DNA of 45,576 nt, from positions 1 through 45,576 of the forward strand of contig JBBBWG010007113.1 of the NCBI GenBank assembly GCA_037176905.1, given 5' to 3'. Both the position numbers and the translations under genes were made by a program. The notes under the pieces were generated by a model. The model had not been told where the DNA came from, searched no databases, and was given only the letters and a program-made list of their open reading frames with translations. This DNA is from Azolla pinnata. Taxonomy: Eukaryota > Streptophyta > Polypodiopsida > Salviniales > Salviniaceae. Below are positions 1 through 11,345 of this stretch, in pieces (the first letter of the stretch is position 1; every line of letters begins with the position of its first letter).

Positions 1-44
<44 letters not shown>
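1..44. repeat. (GATA)n microsatellite at window edge
   Basis: An uninterrupted tetranucleotide tract opens the window, so its full length is unknown. It lies about 25 bp before the plastid-derived ndhH fragment. Confidence 0.95.
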
Positions 45-67
45 GAGTCCATTGGTCGCAATAAAAT

Positions 68-286
68 TCTCCCCCCACACTTAAGTTGCCTAAGCAAGAA
101 CATTATGTGAGAGTGGAGGCTCCAAAAGGTGAATTAGGTGTATTCTCAATCGGAGATGATAATGTATTTCCTCGGACATGGAAGATTCGTTTGCCTAGTT
201 TTACAAATTTACAGATTCTATCCCAATTGATAAAAGGAATGAAACTAGCAAATATTATGACAATATCAGGTAGTATAATATCGTAA
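68..286 (+). pseudogene. ndhH: Plastid-derived ndhH 3' fragment (NUPT, decayed)
   Basis: A 72-codon open stretch reads as the C-terminal part of plastid NAD(P)H-quinone oxidoreductase subunit H. It includes the runs [12 protein letters not shown], a GDD.VFP.-WKIR segment, NLQIL, and MKLA.IMTI.GSI, which follow the known end of NdhH in order and spacing. The rest of ndhH (about 330 residues) is absent upstream, where there is only a GATA repeat. The family's final IIMGEVDR is lost: the frame stops soon after GSI. Plastid neighbours such as ndhA do not follow. This is best read as an old nuclear insertion of plastid DNA. The WKIR motif and conserved glycines favour ndhH over mitochondrial nad7, its homologue. 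Confidence 0.8.
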
Positions 287-1520
287 TTAGAATCGCGTCA
301 AACTTCACGCGAGCTTACCGCGACCTTGTCGCAAGTTCGTTTTTCTTTAAGTGTCAAATTTACCACTAATTTGCCACAACGTTGCCACATGCTAACCGCG
401 TGGCTATGGTGCAGTTGATGCAACCTTGCCGCAAATTGTTTTTCCTAACCCGTCAAATTTGTTACGTTGTTGACGCAACATGACGCGACGTGTTAGATTT
501 CCCAACATGTTAGATTTTGTCGCTCCGTGGATGCAACCCAAGTGTAGATTTGGGCATAGCGTGCGTAGACGCAACCTTACTACAGCTTCACATGACAGTC
601 ATAATTGAAACCCATGGTCTTATTTAACATAATTAACCGGTCTAACTAATTGGTCAAAATAGATCGGTCTTTATTATGATCCGGAATGTTCTATAACTTC
701 CTAAAAGTTATTGGATGAAACTACTTCGGCATGATGTTCTCTATCGACAGATGAATATGCATGTCTGTATCACCAGCTCCCTCGCAATAGCATTTGTAGG
801 TGCTTGTCCCTCCTCTATACCGTATGTTAACTCAATTCACCAAGCTACAACTCTAGAAGAGGAGCAATAGAGAATTATCAATAGGATTACGGGTTGGTTT
901 ATATGGAAATGGAGATGCAAGTACACCTTTGAAGAACTCAAAACTCCCCTAGCATAGCAGTGGAAGCTTCTCGAATGCTACCTTTACAACGCACTCGAGT
1001 TTGTGTTATGGGCGTAACATTACGAACCAATGTATAAGGCTAATTTGAATGGTTTAAAAGTAAGAGGGGAAACCGGTTATCATAGAACAGGGTCAAACCC
1101 ATATGGTCACTAGACTAGTGGTCAGGAAGCCTCGGAAGTTTGACTTATATAAAAGGGACTAGTTATTTCCTTTAGTACGGTACCCTAAGATGTTGTGAAG
1201 ACTCCCTTAGTGAGGCTATGCTCTCTGGCCAACAGATCCGTACCTGTCAAACTTCCGAGGTATATCCAAGGTAATCACATGTGGTATGGGACACAACTAT
1301 TGTTTTGGATTAGTTTTCAGTTCTTCGCTTGGGAGTGCTTGGTGAGGTTAATCACTCTTAAACCATGCTATTATCTCTAATCTCTCTCAAATACCGCTTA
1401 TCATTAGTAGATCCTAATATTGTGATATATTTTGCCCTCAGTAAGTGGGAATAGTCGGATTGTTCAAACTAGAGCCTTGCATAAATCCCCAAGATGTAAT
1501 CGCCAGTTCGTAGCTTGAAT
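287..1520. other. Non-coding, degenerate repeat DNA
   Basis: I see no gene here. An imperfect direct repeat recurs about 100 bp apart (about 320-360 and 420-460, both ending in GTCAAATTT). A short block at 1038-1085 resembles repeats near 42.2-42.5 kb. The short open frame at 1195-1380 has no recognisable features. The segment looks like old repetitive DNA, possibly retroelement debris, but no diagnostic domain is visible. Confidence 0.5.
1038..1085 (+). repeat. Dispersed repeat, same family as 42.2-42.5 kb
   Basis: The 19-nt block AAGGCTAATTTGAATGGTT followed by an AACCGGTTAT motif also occurs, in the same order, near 42228-42273, with two more diverged copies there. The shared order and spacing point to a dispersed repeat family rather than chance. 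Confidence 0.6.
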
Positions 1521-2480
1521 CACTAACGCGAATCGAAAAAAAGGAAAAAGATGGGTAGGTAAGCGCCAAACTTCAATATCTTGGTAGCGAGAGCGCACAA
1601 CATCCGGCATCCGCGTTCTTCAGCGCAAGTCAGGGTTCGATCGATCTGTGCCCAGCTTTTCAGCTGTACATGAATGCATCTTCTGTTGCTTCTTTTTTTT
1701 TTCACTCGGCTTTGTTACTCGAAAGAGATGGATTCATCGGGTCAGGACATCAGGGCCCGAATCGCATTCAAACAAACAGATGAGCTCTAACGGACAACAC
1801 TGTCGATCCGTCTGCCACTTGTTGATCTCTCAGGAACGCCTTTGTGAAGATTCCTTCACATCGAGCTCTCGTCGAGATACTTCATCCATATCCATCCGAC
1901 TTCTTCTTCCCTTCCCCGTCGCCCATCTCATCTATAGCAAAGATAAGATAAGCTTTCCGTGGGTATTCGAGCTTGCAATCACGCTCGTTCGAATCGAATC
2001 GAATCTCTCACAAACCCTGATCCGAAATTGAATCTCTCCGAAACCCTAATCTACCGATCTCACCAAGCCAAAAGCTTCTGTAATCCCAATCTTGGATAGA
2101 CTGTAATTTCTCTTTCCTTTGCTAATGGAAAGCACCGAAACTTTCTCATTTTCGGCTTGTTTATTAGCCATAAGTATCCTCTGGTCAAAGGCCCCTGGGG
2201 TGCTGCCTTGACTTTCACGTATCCTTGTCATGTTTTCGCAACAACGATATATGTCGTAGTTGCACCTCGTGGTGTGATTGGCGGCGACTGAGAGCTCGCG
2301 GAGCTGGCACAAGAGCTAGCGCTCGAAGCTCGCGACAAGATCGGCACAAACATTGCCCTTCCTCGTCAACGCAACAGGCCGCTTAAATTGGATCGATCGA
2401 TCAGAAGTTTTTGTTCGACACTAGATAGTGTTGTTGTTTGGGATCTAGAGCCCCACAACATTGGCCCCAAACACAAGTGG
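1521..2480. other. No gene recognised
   Basis: Short open frames occur on both strands, but none shows a known motif, consistent codon use or splice-compatible exons. Part of the plus strand (about 1850-2060) is CT-rich with several AAACCCT-like motifs, which resembles a plant 5' leader. No coding sequence follows it. Confidence 0.4.
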
Positions 2481-2487
2481 GATTCAC

Positions 2488-3430
2488 TGTCATCATCATC
2501 GTCATCATCATCATCATCGTCATCATCATCATCATCGCCATCATCATCATCATCATCACAATCACTGCCATCATCATCATCATACTGCTTATCAGATTGC
2601 GATCATTCGATCCGATTCTCAAGTCTTGCTGCTTGGTTCCTTTCCCATGATGCTTTTCCAGCTTCTACGATGCCCGAGTATACGGTGTGAAACCAACCGC
2701 CCGCGAGCGCCCCTTGTTGCAGGGGCACAATACCGTCTTGCGCATCGGGCGCCACTTGTTTTCTCGCATCCCAATCCCCATTCAATCTCTCTCTCTCTCT
2801 CTCTCTCCATCGTTCATGCATCGCATGCATGCAAATCATTCATTCATTCATTGGTTCGAATTCCTCATTTCGTCGCGACTCAGTTGTTTTTGCCCAAAGT
2901 CAGCTAGCTCTCCTGCGCCTCTTTGGGCGCCGCCACAACTTGCTCTGTCATGGTCAGCCATTTGGGGGCACCGTTGATCGAAATCGATCGATCATATCAT
3001 CATCAGCCCATCCATATGCATAGTGCCATCATTCATTCATTCATTCAATTGATTGATTCATTCATTCATTCATTCATAGGCATGGGCAGCATTTGGGCCA
3101 CCACCTCCACGGATCGAATATATCGAATCGATCATCACCATCTCATCGATTGCACATCGATCCAATCGATCCAATCGATCCATTCATCCATTCATCCATT
3201 CATCCATTCATCATCATGCCAACTTCGCATCCATCGATCGCGATTTCGCCAAAGTGCATTCGAAAGCACCTCCTCCTCCCGCTGACGTCCCCAAGCGTCA
3301 CTCAAAGATATTTTCCTTCGCGGATCGATTCCGAGACCGACCAAACCCGATCGGAGCGAACACTGTCAAAGTAGCACGTTGAGCCAGCATCGTATGTCAC
3401 GCTCGAGTTTGGGATCGTAGCTGCATGAAG

Positions 3431-3462
<32 letters not shown>
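2488..3462. repeat. Microsatellite-rich block
   Basis: Successive simple repeats are CAT/TCA triplets (about 2488-2583), TC dinucleotides (about 2783-2807), ATTC tetranucleotides (about 2842-2858 and 3030-3078), ATCG runs (about 3158-3182), CATTCATC (about 3180-3215) and GAA triplets (3425-3461). Open frames here encode only poly-Ser, poly-His or poly-Ile runs that follow the repeats and are not credible genes. Confidence 0.85.
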
Positions 3463-3625
3463 CAAGAAGACCCCACCGATCCATCAAGAAACATTATTAG
3501 TTCTAGTCCTTGTGCTCTAAAAGCTGCAAAGCCAAGCCCATGTCTGTCAAGAGGACGTCGCTAATGTGGATGGATGTTTGGAAAGAAGCCGCTAGATGCA
3601 GAATGCAAAAGATCCTGTAAAAAGG

Positions 3626-3925
3626 CATCAAGAAAATTTCTACTGCAAATTCATCAAGATTTGTCCAAAGACTTGTGGCAAAACTTGTTCAGAAGAACAA
3701 GTCGCTCTTAAGGGCACCTACAAATGCATCAAGAAGATTTCTACCGCAAATTCATCAAGATTTGTCCAAAGACTTGTGGCGAAACTTGTTCAGAGCAAGT
3801 CACTCTTTAAGGTCACCTATAGAGGCATCAAGAAAATTTCTACCGCAAATTCATCAAGATTTGTCCAAAGACTTGTGGCAAAACTTGTTCAGATGAGCAA
3901 GTCACTGTTGAGGGCACCTACAAAA
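3626..3925 (+). repeat. Three ~100-bp tandem copies
   Basis: A unit beginning CATCAAGAAAATTTCTAC recurs at about 3626, 3727 and 3826 (periods 101 and 99 bp), with a degenerate half copy near 4016. An open frame at 3596-4159 reads through all copies but changes frame relative to the unit, because the period is not a multiple of three. I therefore treat it as non-coding. Confidence 0.85.
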
Positions 3926-4159
3926 AACCTCTCACTCGGTCGGTTCCAGCTTCTCGTGATTTGGAGCTTAACACGTACAGATCTTAGGATTCGAGGAACG
4001 TTTCTACTACAAAATTCATCAAGAACTATTCAAAGACAATGTTACCGCGCACAAGAACGCGCATGCAGAAAAAGAACGAGTCTGTTGTTTGCATCGATTA
4101 AGATCATGATACATGATCATGGTACAAGAGGTTGCTCCTGGAATTGCGGCTTTTCTTAG

Positions 4160-4798
4160 ACATCTGCCCGAGCCAACAGCCCCGGATAAGCATGTCCAAA
4201 CCACCAACCCACCCCTAGCGATTCTCTCCTCCTACTAAAACAACTCTCCAGAGGCTGTCCTTTCCTCCAAGAGATCCTTTTACCCACTTGCAAGCGATGC
4301 AATGTACATGCATGCATGCATGCATGCGTTGCTTAAATCGGATCGAGCCGCTCTTCGATCGATCGATCGATCGATCGATCGTTGTCGCAGATTCATCGGA
4401 ACGCGGCTCGTAAAGCCGGCACACACTCATGGAGTAAAGCGTGGATTCCCCGCATGTTCCAGCTACGGCTCCAGAAGGTGGCGAAAAGCCATTAAAGAGA
4501 GCCCCCTTTTACAAGGGCGATTCGAATCCATCTGGTATGGTGGTTGTAGTACCGATTGGGGTTGACTCCACCGCAATGCTTGGGCCATAACTACAGCTAT
4601 AATCCATGGCGATATCTCTCAATTTAACCTCCCTATGTTTTAGTATGACTATAATCCAAATGTGGCACAATTTGGGACCTGCTTGCTTAATAAGAGCACT
4701 AGGTTTAACCATAATCGGTCGGTGCTTAGGCTATTCTTCCTTGATCTATCTATCTATCTATCTTATCTATAGATAGACAGCTTCTCTGGATTTTTATC
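4160..4798. other. No gene; GATC and TATC tracts
   Basis: Contains a CATG tract (about 4310-4327), a (GATC)n tract (about 4350-4382) and a short (TCTA)n tract (about 4744-4762). No coding sequence is supported. Confidence 0.5.
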
Positions 4799-5080
4799 TT
4801 GGTCTTTCTCCTGCATTCCTTCTAATTAATAGAAGGGTTTTTCTCTTGAGAAACATATATAAAATACAGTAGGAGAGACTGAGAGCCGTATATATTTAGT
4901 TTGTAAACGAAAGAATACAATGCGACAATTAGCTTGTTTTTCTCCTGTATTCTCTCCAACTAATAGAAAGATTTTTCTCTTGAAAACAAGCAATACGCAT
5001 ATAAAATTACAACAGGAGACCCCGAGATATAACATTTAGTTTTTAAAACAAAGGAATACAATGCGACAAGCATTAATTGA
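4799..5080. repeat. Diverged tandem duplication, ~135-150 bp unit
   Basis: Two adjacent copies (about 4799-4930 and 4931-5080) share, in order, a TTTCTCCTG start, AATAGAA, TTTTTCTCTTGA, ATATAAAA, AGGAGA and the closing block GGAATACAATGCGACAA (one base different in the first copy). The function is unknown. Confidence 0.75.
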
Positions 5081-6485
5081 AGGCAGATACATTAAAAGCC
5101 ATTAAAGAATGGAGTATTGTCATGCACATTCTGTTCGATCCGGGAATGGAATTCGACAGAATTGGATGTGCCAATCACAATCTGATCGCATGGAGATATC
5201 CCGAGCTCCAAGTGGTGTGATACTTTGCCCTCAAAGTCAGGTCTCTTTTTTCTCACTATTCCCTCTGAGGACCATTTAGAAATATATACATGTAAGTATG
5301 GCCTTAGAAGTTAGGGGGTCCACATCCTACCTAGCATTTCATTCTCACTTTTGCAATTCATGTGTCATGAATGACCCCCCACTTCCCTTTGAGGGACAGT
5401 GACCAAATCCATCTACATGCATGTGTTGGAAGGAAGGGAGCTCCAAGAGTTCCTTGACCACCAAAGCTCAGAAAGAAAGAAAGAAAGAAAAAAAGAAAGA
5501 AAGAAAGAGAACAAATCAAAACGAAATCGCCCCCGTCTTAATTATAGAAGCTTTTACCTTCTAATCACAAGTAATCACACCTTTTGTCCGAACTAGCCCT
5601 GTCATTAACAAAACTACAAGCGAAGGCTTCGAAATTTTTTTTGTTGAACTTCGATAGCCACACTTCGGACTCGAAGCAAGTGTCACTCTCTCTTCCGATT
5701 CCCTTTTTTACCTCCTTTGCTTTTACTACCGCAAAAGGAAGGTGCGTGTTCCATCGATACCTCTCTCGAGTCGGTGATTTTGACTTCGCGACATATCGCA
5801 TTCATTCCGCCAGTTCCATTCCTTCATCAGGTAGGACGATAATGGCGGCATTCCTTTTAATGTAAGATCTCAGAGAGCCAGCATTCCTTGAATGGCAGCG
5901 ATTGGATCGACGATGAAAGGAAGGCGAGGATGCGATCGAGCGGATCCATCCCCAACTTCATGCATGCACCGCTCGTAATTTCCTTGTTTTCTCCGCACTC
6001 TCGAAAGCTTAGCCAGACAAGGAGGCGTGGTCAAATGAAGTGATGTGAATCAACTTACAACAGGAGATTGGGCCTCTTAACAACACTTCCTCTCTCAGGC
6101 TGATGATTCGTTTCTTCCTCCGATAAGAAGTAAACGAAATCGGAGATGATCGAATGCGAAAATCGCAGTATAATCTCTCGAGGCGAGTGATCGTACATAG
6201 CATCCGGGGCGAGGGGAGGGGGAGCCTACCAACATGGACGGAGCTATTTGATTTTTTGGCCAAAAGAACAAGGGACAAGGAAAACGGAAAGGCATCGAAA
6301 ATGATGATCGCAGTAGCCCCCCCCCTGTACGTGGTGAGAAAAGAGAGGAAGCCAGATTGCAGATTATTATCGTCCGCATGACTCATCTCTTATCCCCGAT
6401 CCATGCTCCATTGATCAATTCATTCATTCATTCATCCATCCATCCATTCATTAGACAGACAGATGCCCATATCTCCGATCCCGAC
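5081..6485. other. No gene recognised; AAAG and ATTC tracts
   Basis: An (AAAG)n tract lies at about 5471-5508 and an (ATTC)n tract at about 6416-6450. Overlapping open frames on both strands at 5565-5865 and 6009-6386 show no family motif, so neither strand is preferred. Confidence 0.45.
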
Positions 6486-6493
6486 TATATAAA
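6486..6493 (+). promoter_or_regulatory. TATA box upstream of the 258-residue gene
   Basis: TATATAAA stands 337 bp before the first in-frame ATG of the downstream gene. A start about 30 bp later would give a leader of roughly 310 nt containing the TTTC tract and minisatellite. This is inferred from sequence and distance only. Confidence 0.45.
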
Positions 6494-6554
6494 CAACAAG
6501 ATGGGAGATTGGGCACTTATCTTAGCCTTCATCAGAAGACAGAAGACGTTAATA

Positions 6555-6557
<3 letters not shown>

Positions 6558-6587
<30 letters not shown>

Positions 6588-6815
6588 ACCCAAGACACTC
6601 CAAGACTCGATTCCAGACACTCCTAGACTTGATTCCAGACACTCCAGACACTCCAAGGCTCGATTCCAGACACTCCTACTACACTCGGATTCCAGGCACT
6701 CCTACACTATTCAGATTCCAGACACTCCTACTACACATTCAGATTCTAGACACTCCTACTACACTCGGATTCCAGACACTCCTACTACACTCGGATTCCA
6801 GACACCTGATTCCAG
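6558..6815 (+). repeat. (TTTC)n tract and 22-31 bp minisatellite in gene leader
   Basis: A TTTC tract (about 6558-6588) is followed by about nine copies of a 22-31 bp unit with the consensus AGACACTCCTACTACACTC plus GGATTCC, ending just before the ATG at 6830. The frame of the downstream gene stays open through the minisatellite, but it contains no in-frame ATG there. Confidence 0.85.
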
Positions 6816-6829
6816 ACAGGAAACGATTT

Positions 6830-7606
6830 ATGGACGACTTCGCCATCTTCAAGCTCCTCGATGCGTGCTACACGCTGCGCGACTGCATCGACGGCGTGCG
6901 CCTCTGCCAGCGCCACATTGAGCTCGCGCTCTCCATGCTTGACAAGGGCCTCGGCGACGAGGCGGGGCTCCGGAGGGCGCAGACGAAGCTGCGCAGGTGC
7001 GAATCGATTGCGCACATCGAGGAGCCGAGGCTGGGCCACAAAAGAAGGAAGGCTTCCGAATATTCTGGCTCTAAGCTTCCCCCTCCCAAGGCTCCTAATC
7101 CTGCCTCCAAGGTTCCTCTCATGGTCCTGCAATGGCTCAAGCTCGTGTTCCCGCGACGGCCTCGGCCGTATCGGCAACAACAACAACATTGGCAGCGGCG
7201 CCTCCCCGGCGTCAAGCTCATGGAATTAGGGTTTCCGAAAGCACTCCTCGCAGAATGGCACCAAGCGTGCTCGATCGCCAAGTCCCTACGCGAGAAGATT
7301 GACATGATACTCGACTTCGACGCAGTTGGCTGGGAGGCTACTTCTAGACCTGCACCAGCTCGACGGCGGCTTGGGCTATCGAGCCAGCAGCTCGCTAACA
7401 ATGGATATGGCAGCAGCCTCCGCGAGCTCTTCGGCTCTCTACAGCTCTGCTCCCAAGGCTTGAACTCTAGCCTCTCGACCCTCGCTTCCCACGTCGAGCG
7501 CATCATCCACGACCTCATCGCCGATCGGATGGTGCTCCTCGAGCTCCAGAGCCGCTACGTCCCGATTTCCTCGAACCCCCTCCTCCTCCCACACCACATT
7601 CTATGA
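6830..7606 (+). CDS. Uncharacterised helical protein, 258 aa, single exon
   Basis: I do not recognise this family. The frame is 259 codons including the stop, strongly GC-rich at third positions and unlike the AT-rich flanks, which supports real coding. The ATG at 6830 is the first in frame; the upstream open sequence is minisatellite without an ATG. The N-terminus (about 1-60, DDFAIFKLLDACYTLRDCID onward) and C-terminus (about 190-245, with SLRELFGSLQLC and HVERIIHDLIADRMVLLELQ) look like amphipathic helices rich in Leu, Cys and Arg. A basic, Pro-rich middle (about 60-125, KRRKAS and PRRPRPYRQQQQ) could be disordered or nuclear-targeting. No signal peptide or membrane segment is evident. The last codons and stop lie inside a 69-bp tandem duplication, so the C-terminus may be recently altered. 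Confidence 0.6.
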   Translation: MDDFAIFKLLDACYTLRDCIDGVRLCQRHIELALSMLDKGLGDEAGLRRAQTKLRRCESIAHIEEPRLGHKRRKASEYSGSKLPPPKAPNPASKVPLMVLQWLKLVFPRRPRPYRQQQQHWQRRLPGVKLMELGFPKALLAEWHQACSIAKSLREKIDMILDFDAVGWEATSRPAPARRRLGLSSQQLANNGYGSSLRELFGSLQLCSQGLNSSLSTLASHVERIIHDLIADRMVLLELQSRYVPISSNPLLLPHHIL

Positions 7607-7731
7607 TTCATCTCCATGAACCAATGTTGGGTGTGTCTTTGGGTTCACTAGGCCTTTCAACTCCACATTCTATGATCCATCTCCATGAACCAATGTTGGG
7701 TGTGTGTTTGGGTTTACTAGGCATTTCAACT
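7594..7731 (+). repeat. 69-bp tandem duplication over the stop codon
   Basis: Two nearly identical copies (7594-7662 and 7663-7731) begin CCACATTCTATGAT. The stop codon of the preceding gene (TGA, 7604-7606) is inside the first copy, so the second copy repeats the end of the coding sequence in the 3' flank. Confidence 0.9.
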
Positions 7732-8123
7732 CATCGAAATCCGACTGCATTTTGCATGCACGCGGATCCGAATCCTCCTATCTGCTAGTAACATGTCTTT
7801 TTGATGCCAAAAGAGGCATCATCCACCGGCATCTAGGCTTTCTGGGACACATCAATTTGTACAGAATCAAACAAGATTTCCCAATAGTTGTTATTCACAT
7901 TTACCCTCCCTTGCCTTTTCCCACATTGTGAATTATCCTATCATTAGTTATTGAAGACAAAGGCCCCAAAGGAAAGCACCAGCACAAAGGGTCATATATT
8001 CAATGGCATTGTATGTACAGTGGGAAAAACAATATTGGAAATCTAAACCCTGATTTCTGTACCCTTTTGTTCTTTTGTTTTGTGCCTTTAATTTGCTACG
8101 TAATTCTAGAGCACCAGGCTACC
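7732..8123. other. 3' flank, nothing recognised
   Basis: Likely the 3' untranslated and downstream region of the preceding gene. I see no other feature. Confidence 0.4.
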
Positions 8124-8173
8124 ATTGTTAGGCGTTTGCTGGTAATTCTAGAATTACCAGCAAACGCCTAACA
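8124..8173. repeat. Perfect 50-bp palindrome
   Basis: Two 25-nt arms are exactly complementary with no spacer. The left arm starts TTGTTAGGCGTTTGCTGG and the centre is TTCTAGAA. It sits in AT-rich non-coding DNA. It could be the fused ends of a foldback or MITE-like element, or a long hairpin if transcribed. Confidence 0.95.
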
Positions 8174-10100
8174 AAACTATAAATTACATTTAATGCCTAC
8201 TAAAATAAAAGATCACAAATTAATGTTCACTCTTATCTTCCACTAAAAATTAACACCCAATTAATTCTGTTAGTAAGTATAACTTTAACTGATTTTATTC
8301 CTAATCGCTTCCCACTGATTGATCCTAATTGATTCCCTAACTATATTAGATTAACACAATTTCGCAATTTTAGGATCTAGTTAATTGATTAGCATGATAA
8401 TTTTGTGCTCATCAATTGATTGAGTGTTACTCAATTAGTTAATCTAATGTTAATTGAGCTTACAATTGATTGATTTGATGTTAATCAATTAATTGCACCT
8501 TGATTTTTAAAACAAGGCATTAATTTATAATTTCTAGCTTTAGCAGGTATTAGAATGTAATTTATAATTTTATTGCACATTTTCTGGTAAGTTTCCCTTC
8601 TTTCTCGCTTTTGTCTTTGATCCGACATTAGCACTGAAGACTATACCTCTAGTTTGAGAATCATGTTTTGTTTCTCCACACCCAATAGTGATTGTCCATG
8701 ATTTTGGGTTCAACAAAAGATAGTACAAATTTCCAATCAAGGGGACAACTTTTTATCAGGTCAGTTCTGTGTACCCAAATAGTTGTTTCTCACTTTCTTG
8801 TCGGTCCAAATAATTTTTTGGCGACTGGCTGCGTATCTCAGTTTCTCGCTGGTCCTTGACACTAGCGCCTTCATGGGTTTTGAAGGTGATAGATAGATAG
8901 CTTAACTGCATATATTGAACCTCCTTTGCCCAGAATTTGATCTTTTCAACTACATATATAAGTATGTTTCAATAATTGTGTTCCTACATCTTTTCATTCA
9001 CTCCCTTTGTTTTGGGGCTAAGCTCTTGTTGTTGCATATACACGATCTTCTTATTGAACCTATTCAGTGGCATGGGGCACTAAGAAGGATCTAGGACCTT
9101 TGTATATCACAGGTCTCTAGCTAGGAATGGTGGAAAAACTCATAGCCTTCTATTTAAGCTACTAAGCCTTTGCAAGTTGACATTTCAAATAAGGATGGGA
9201 CTTCTAGATGCATCTCAAGTCAAAAGACAGGAATAGAGCACATTGTGTTCTATCTCATGCTTTTTGCATTCTTCCGACACCAAACACAATCTTTCCATTA
9301 AGCCGATGGAAGGTCCCTTTCGAGGAGTGGACTCTAAATAAATCAAGCTACTTTCCTCAAAGGTGAATATTCAGACACTTAAATTTAACTATGTAGATGT
9401 TTATTTATGGTGATGGTTTGGGCTTATGAACAACAAGGCTGGATCGAAAGAACTCTACTAAGATCGTCACGATTAGGTTTTTGCTCCAAACCCTGCCTAA
9501 AGATCACATGTAACACACGCTCATAGAGAAGGTCTATTAAGGCATCTCTTTCAACCATTGATATGCGTTAAAGCAAGAACTTCCTCTTTTCTTTGTCACA
9601 TCAATGAACCAAGCTTGTGTTCCGTGTGATGAAAATGCACACATCCACCTGTAGCAATAGAGAATAAGACATGTAAACTTCTAAAGGACGGGATGGACAT
9701 ATCAACTTGCTTTCCAAATTGGCCATGGGGAAACGTTATTGAGGGAGACTGAACATCAAATCGTTGATTGGAAAGGTCTAGTCAATTCAATACTACTATT
9801 GGCTTGTCCACTTATGTATGCTTTGGTACTGGGCATTGATCCAATTCATCGACAAATACCTAGAGACTAGCCCCCCCTTTTTTTGCCCTTCCAACTTCTT
9901 TATGACACATGGCTAGCAACCTCTGTAGGCTCATGATGTTGAAATTTCTTAACTCGACCATACGACTATACATACTGAATGACAGCTTTTGCCATCATGA
10001 TATAATGCATTATCCACTTTTGATTCTAGATGAACTTCTATAACTGCCCATGCTCCTTTGGCTTGCGCACTAGAACGCTAACCAACTTGTTACTGCCCCC
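8174..10100. other. AT-rich intergenic DNA
   Basis: About 1.9 kb with no open frame above about 60 codons. The segment at about 8270-8520 repeats variants of TTAATTGATT and ATCAATTAATT. The rest looks like decayed repetitive sequence, and I see no transposase or reverse transcriptase motif. Confidence 0.5.
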
Positions 10101-10103
10101 TGT

Positions 10104-10637
10104 TAAGACTATTATCATGAGGGTTTAATCCATCGATAATGTTAGCAATAGCCAAGGACACTAATATTTATGTAGGCTATGAATGGTGGTCTGGGCTCTG
10201 AGAAATCATCTAAAATATGAGTCCTTCCAGTTAGACTCAAAATCAATACAAGAATGGAATAATCTGATCTCAAATGCGATTAAGGGGATGAATGTTAATG
10301 CCCACACCTTTGTTGAGGCCGTGGCCCATGTTTCTCTTCTTTGAAGCTTTTCTTCTTCTATACAGTCCTTATCGCTTGTTACTGCTCTTGTTAGATTATT
10401 ATCATGAAGGTCTAATCTACGATAATGTTAGTAATGGCCAAGGAAACTAATATTTTTGTAAGCTATGAATTAGGCTATGAATGGTGGGTTTCCCCACCTG
10501 GGCTCTGAGAAATCATCTAAAATATGACTCCTCCCAGTTACTTCAAAAGCGATGAAAGAAAAAATAATCTGATCTCAAAAGCGATACGGAGGTGAATGTT
10601 AAGAAAATAAACACATACCTTTGTTGAGTCCGTAGTA
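10104..10637. repeat. Diverged direct duplication (~230 bp, ~285 bp apart)
   Basis: Copy 1 (about 10104-10325) and copy 2 (about 10388-10637) share, in order, ATTATCATGA, GATAATGTTAG, GGCTATGAATGGTGG, the 18-nt block GGGCTCTGAGAAATCATC, AATAATCTGATCTCAAA and CCTTTGTTGAG. They may be the remains of a retroelement terminal repeat. Confidence 0.75.
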
Positions 10638-11345
10638 GCTAGGACACCTCTTTGCACACCTCAAGGACAATTTGTCTAGCAAAAAGATTGGAAACGGTTT
10701 GCAAGATAAGGAAACTGATACAAAAGAATCGTGCTCCATATAATTTGATATCATATTTGGAACTATTAGGTTCCAACTCTTTCCTGAATGCTAACAGGAA
10801 ACAATTTGTCTAAACCAGAATCTACATGTTCGCCCACAATTTGCTTATCAAATAGAAGCTTTTCACAAACTAAGGAAATTTTTTTTCGTGTAGATTAGAG
10901 TAAAGATTGAAAGTACATACAACTTTCTTCCATCACTGACAAAGACTCAGCTTTGCAGATGACAGTCCAAACAATTTTCAAAAATACTACAATGAGTTTG
11001 TCTATGCCGCCCTTTGTCAGCATAGCTTGCTAAACTTATGTACTAACCTCCTACCATTGTTATTCAAAGCAATGTGTAAAACCTGGGGAGAGAAAGGGCA
11101 CCTCACAAAACAGGCCGTTCTTGCTTACAACATTGCAGATTTGTTGTGTTCACGAAATGAACCATCTGATTTTTAACACTGTTTCCATCAACAACTTCCC
11201 TTTTGCAACGGAAATCAACTCTACCAGCTTCCAGCTCACAGATAGATCTCCACAACAGACATTTTCTACAGAAAACTGTGTATCAATCCTTCATATAAAT
11301 GTAATGTGATGGCCTCCTCCTATAGAGCTATACTCACTATGCCTT
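10638..11345. other. Downstream flank of the chaperonin gene
   Basis: No coding sequence is seen. The part next to 11346 should include the 3' untranslated region of the minus-strand chaperonin gene. Confidence 0.4.

Noticed and set aside
2388..2907. Overlapping poly-Ser, poly-His and poly-Ile open frames
   Set aside because: They only read a CAT triplet repeat in different frames; no non-repeat domain is present.
3596..4159. 187-codon open frame with repeated Cys/Lys/Thr-rich segments
   Set aside because: It runs through a ~100-bp tandem repeat whose period changes frame; the peptide repeats do not stay in register, and no family motif is seen.
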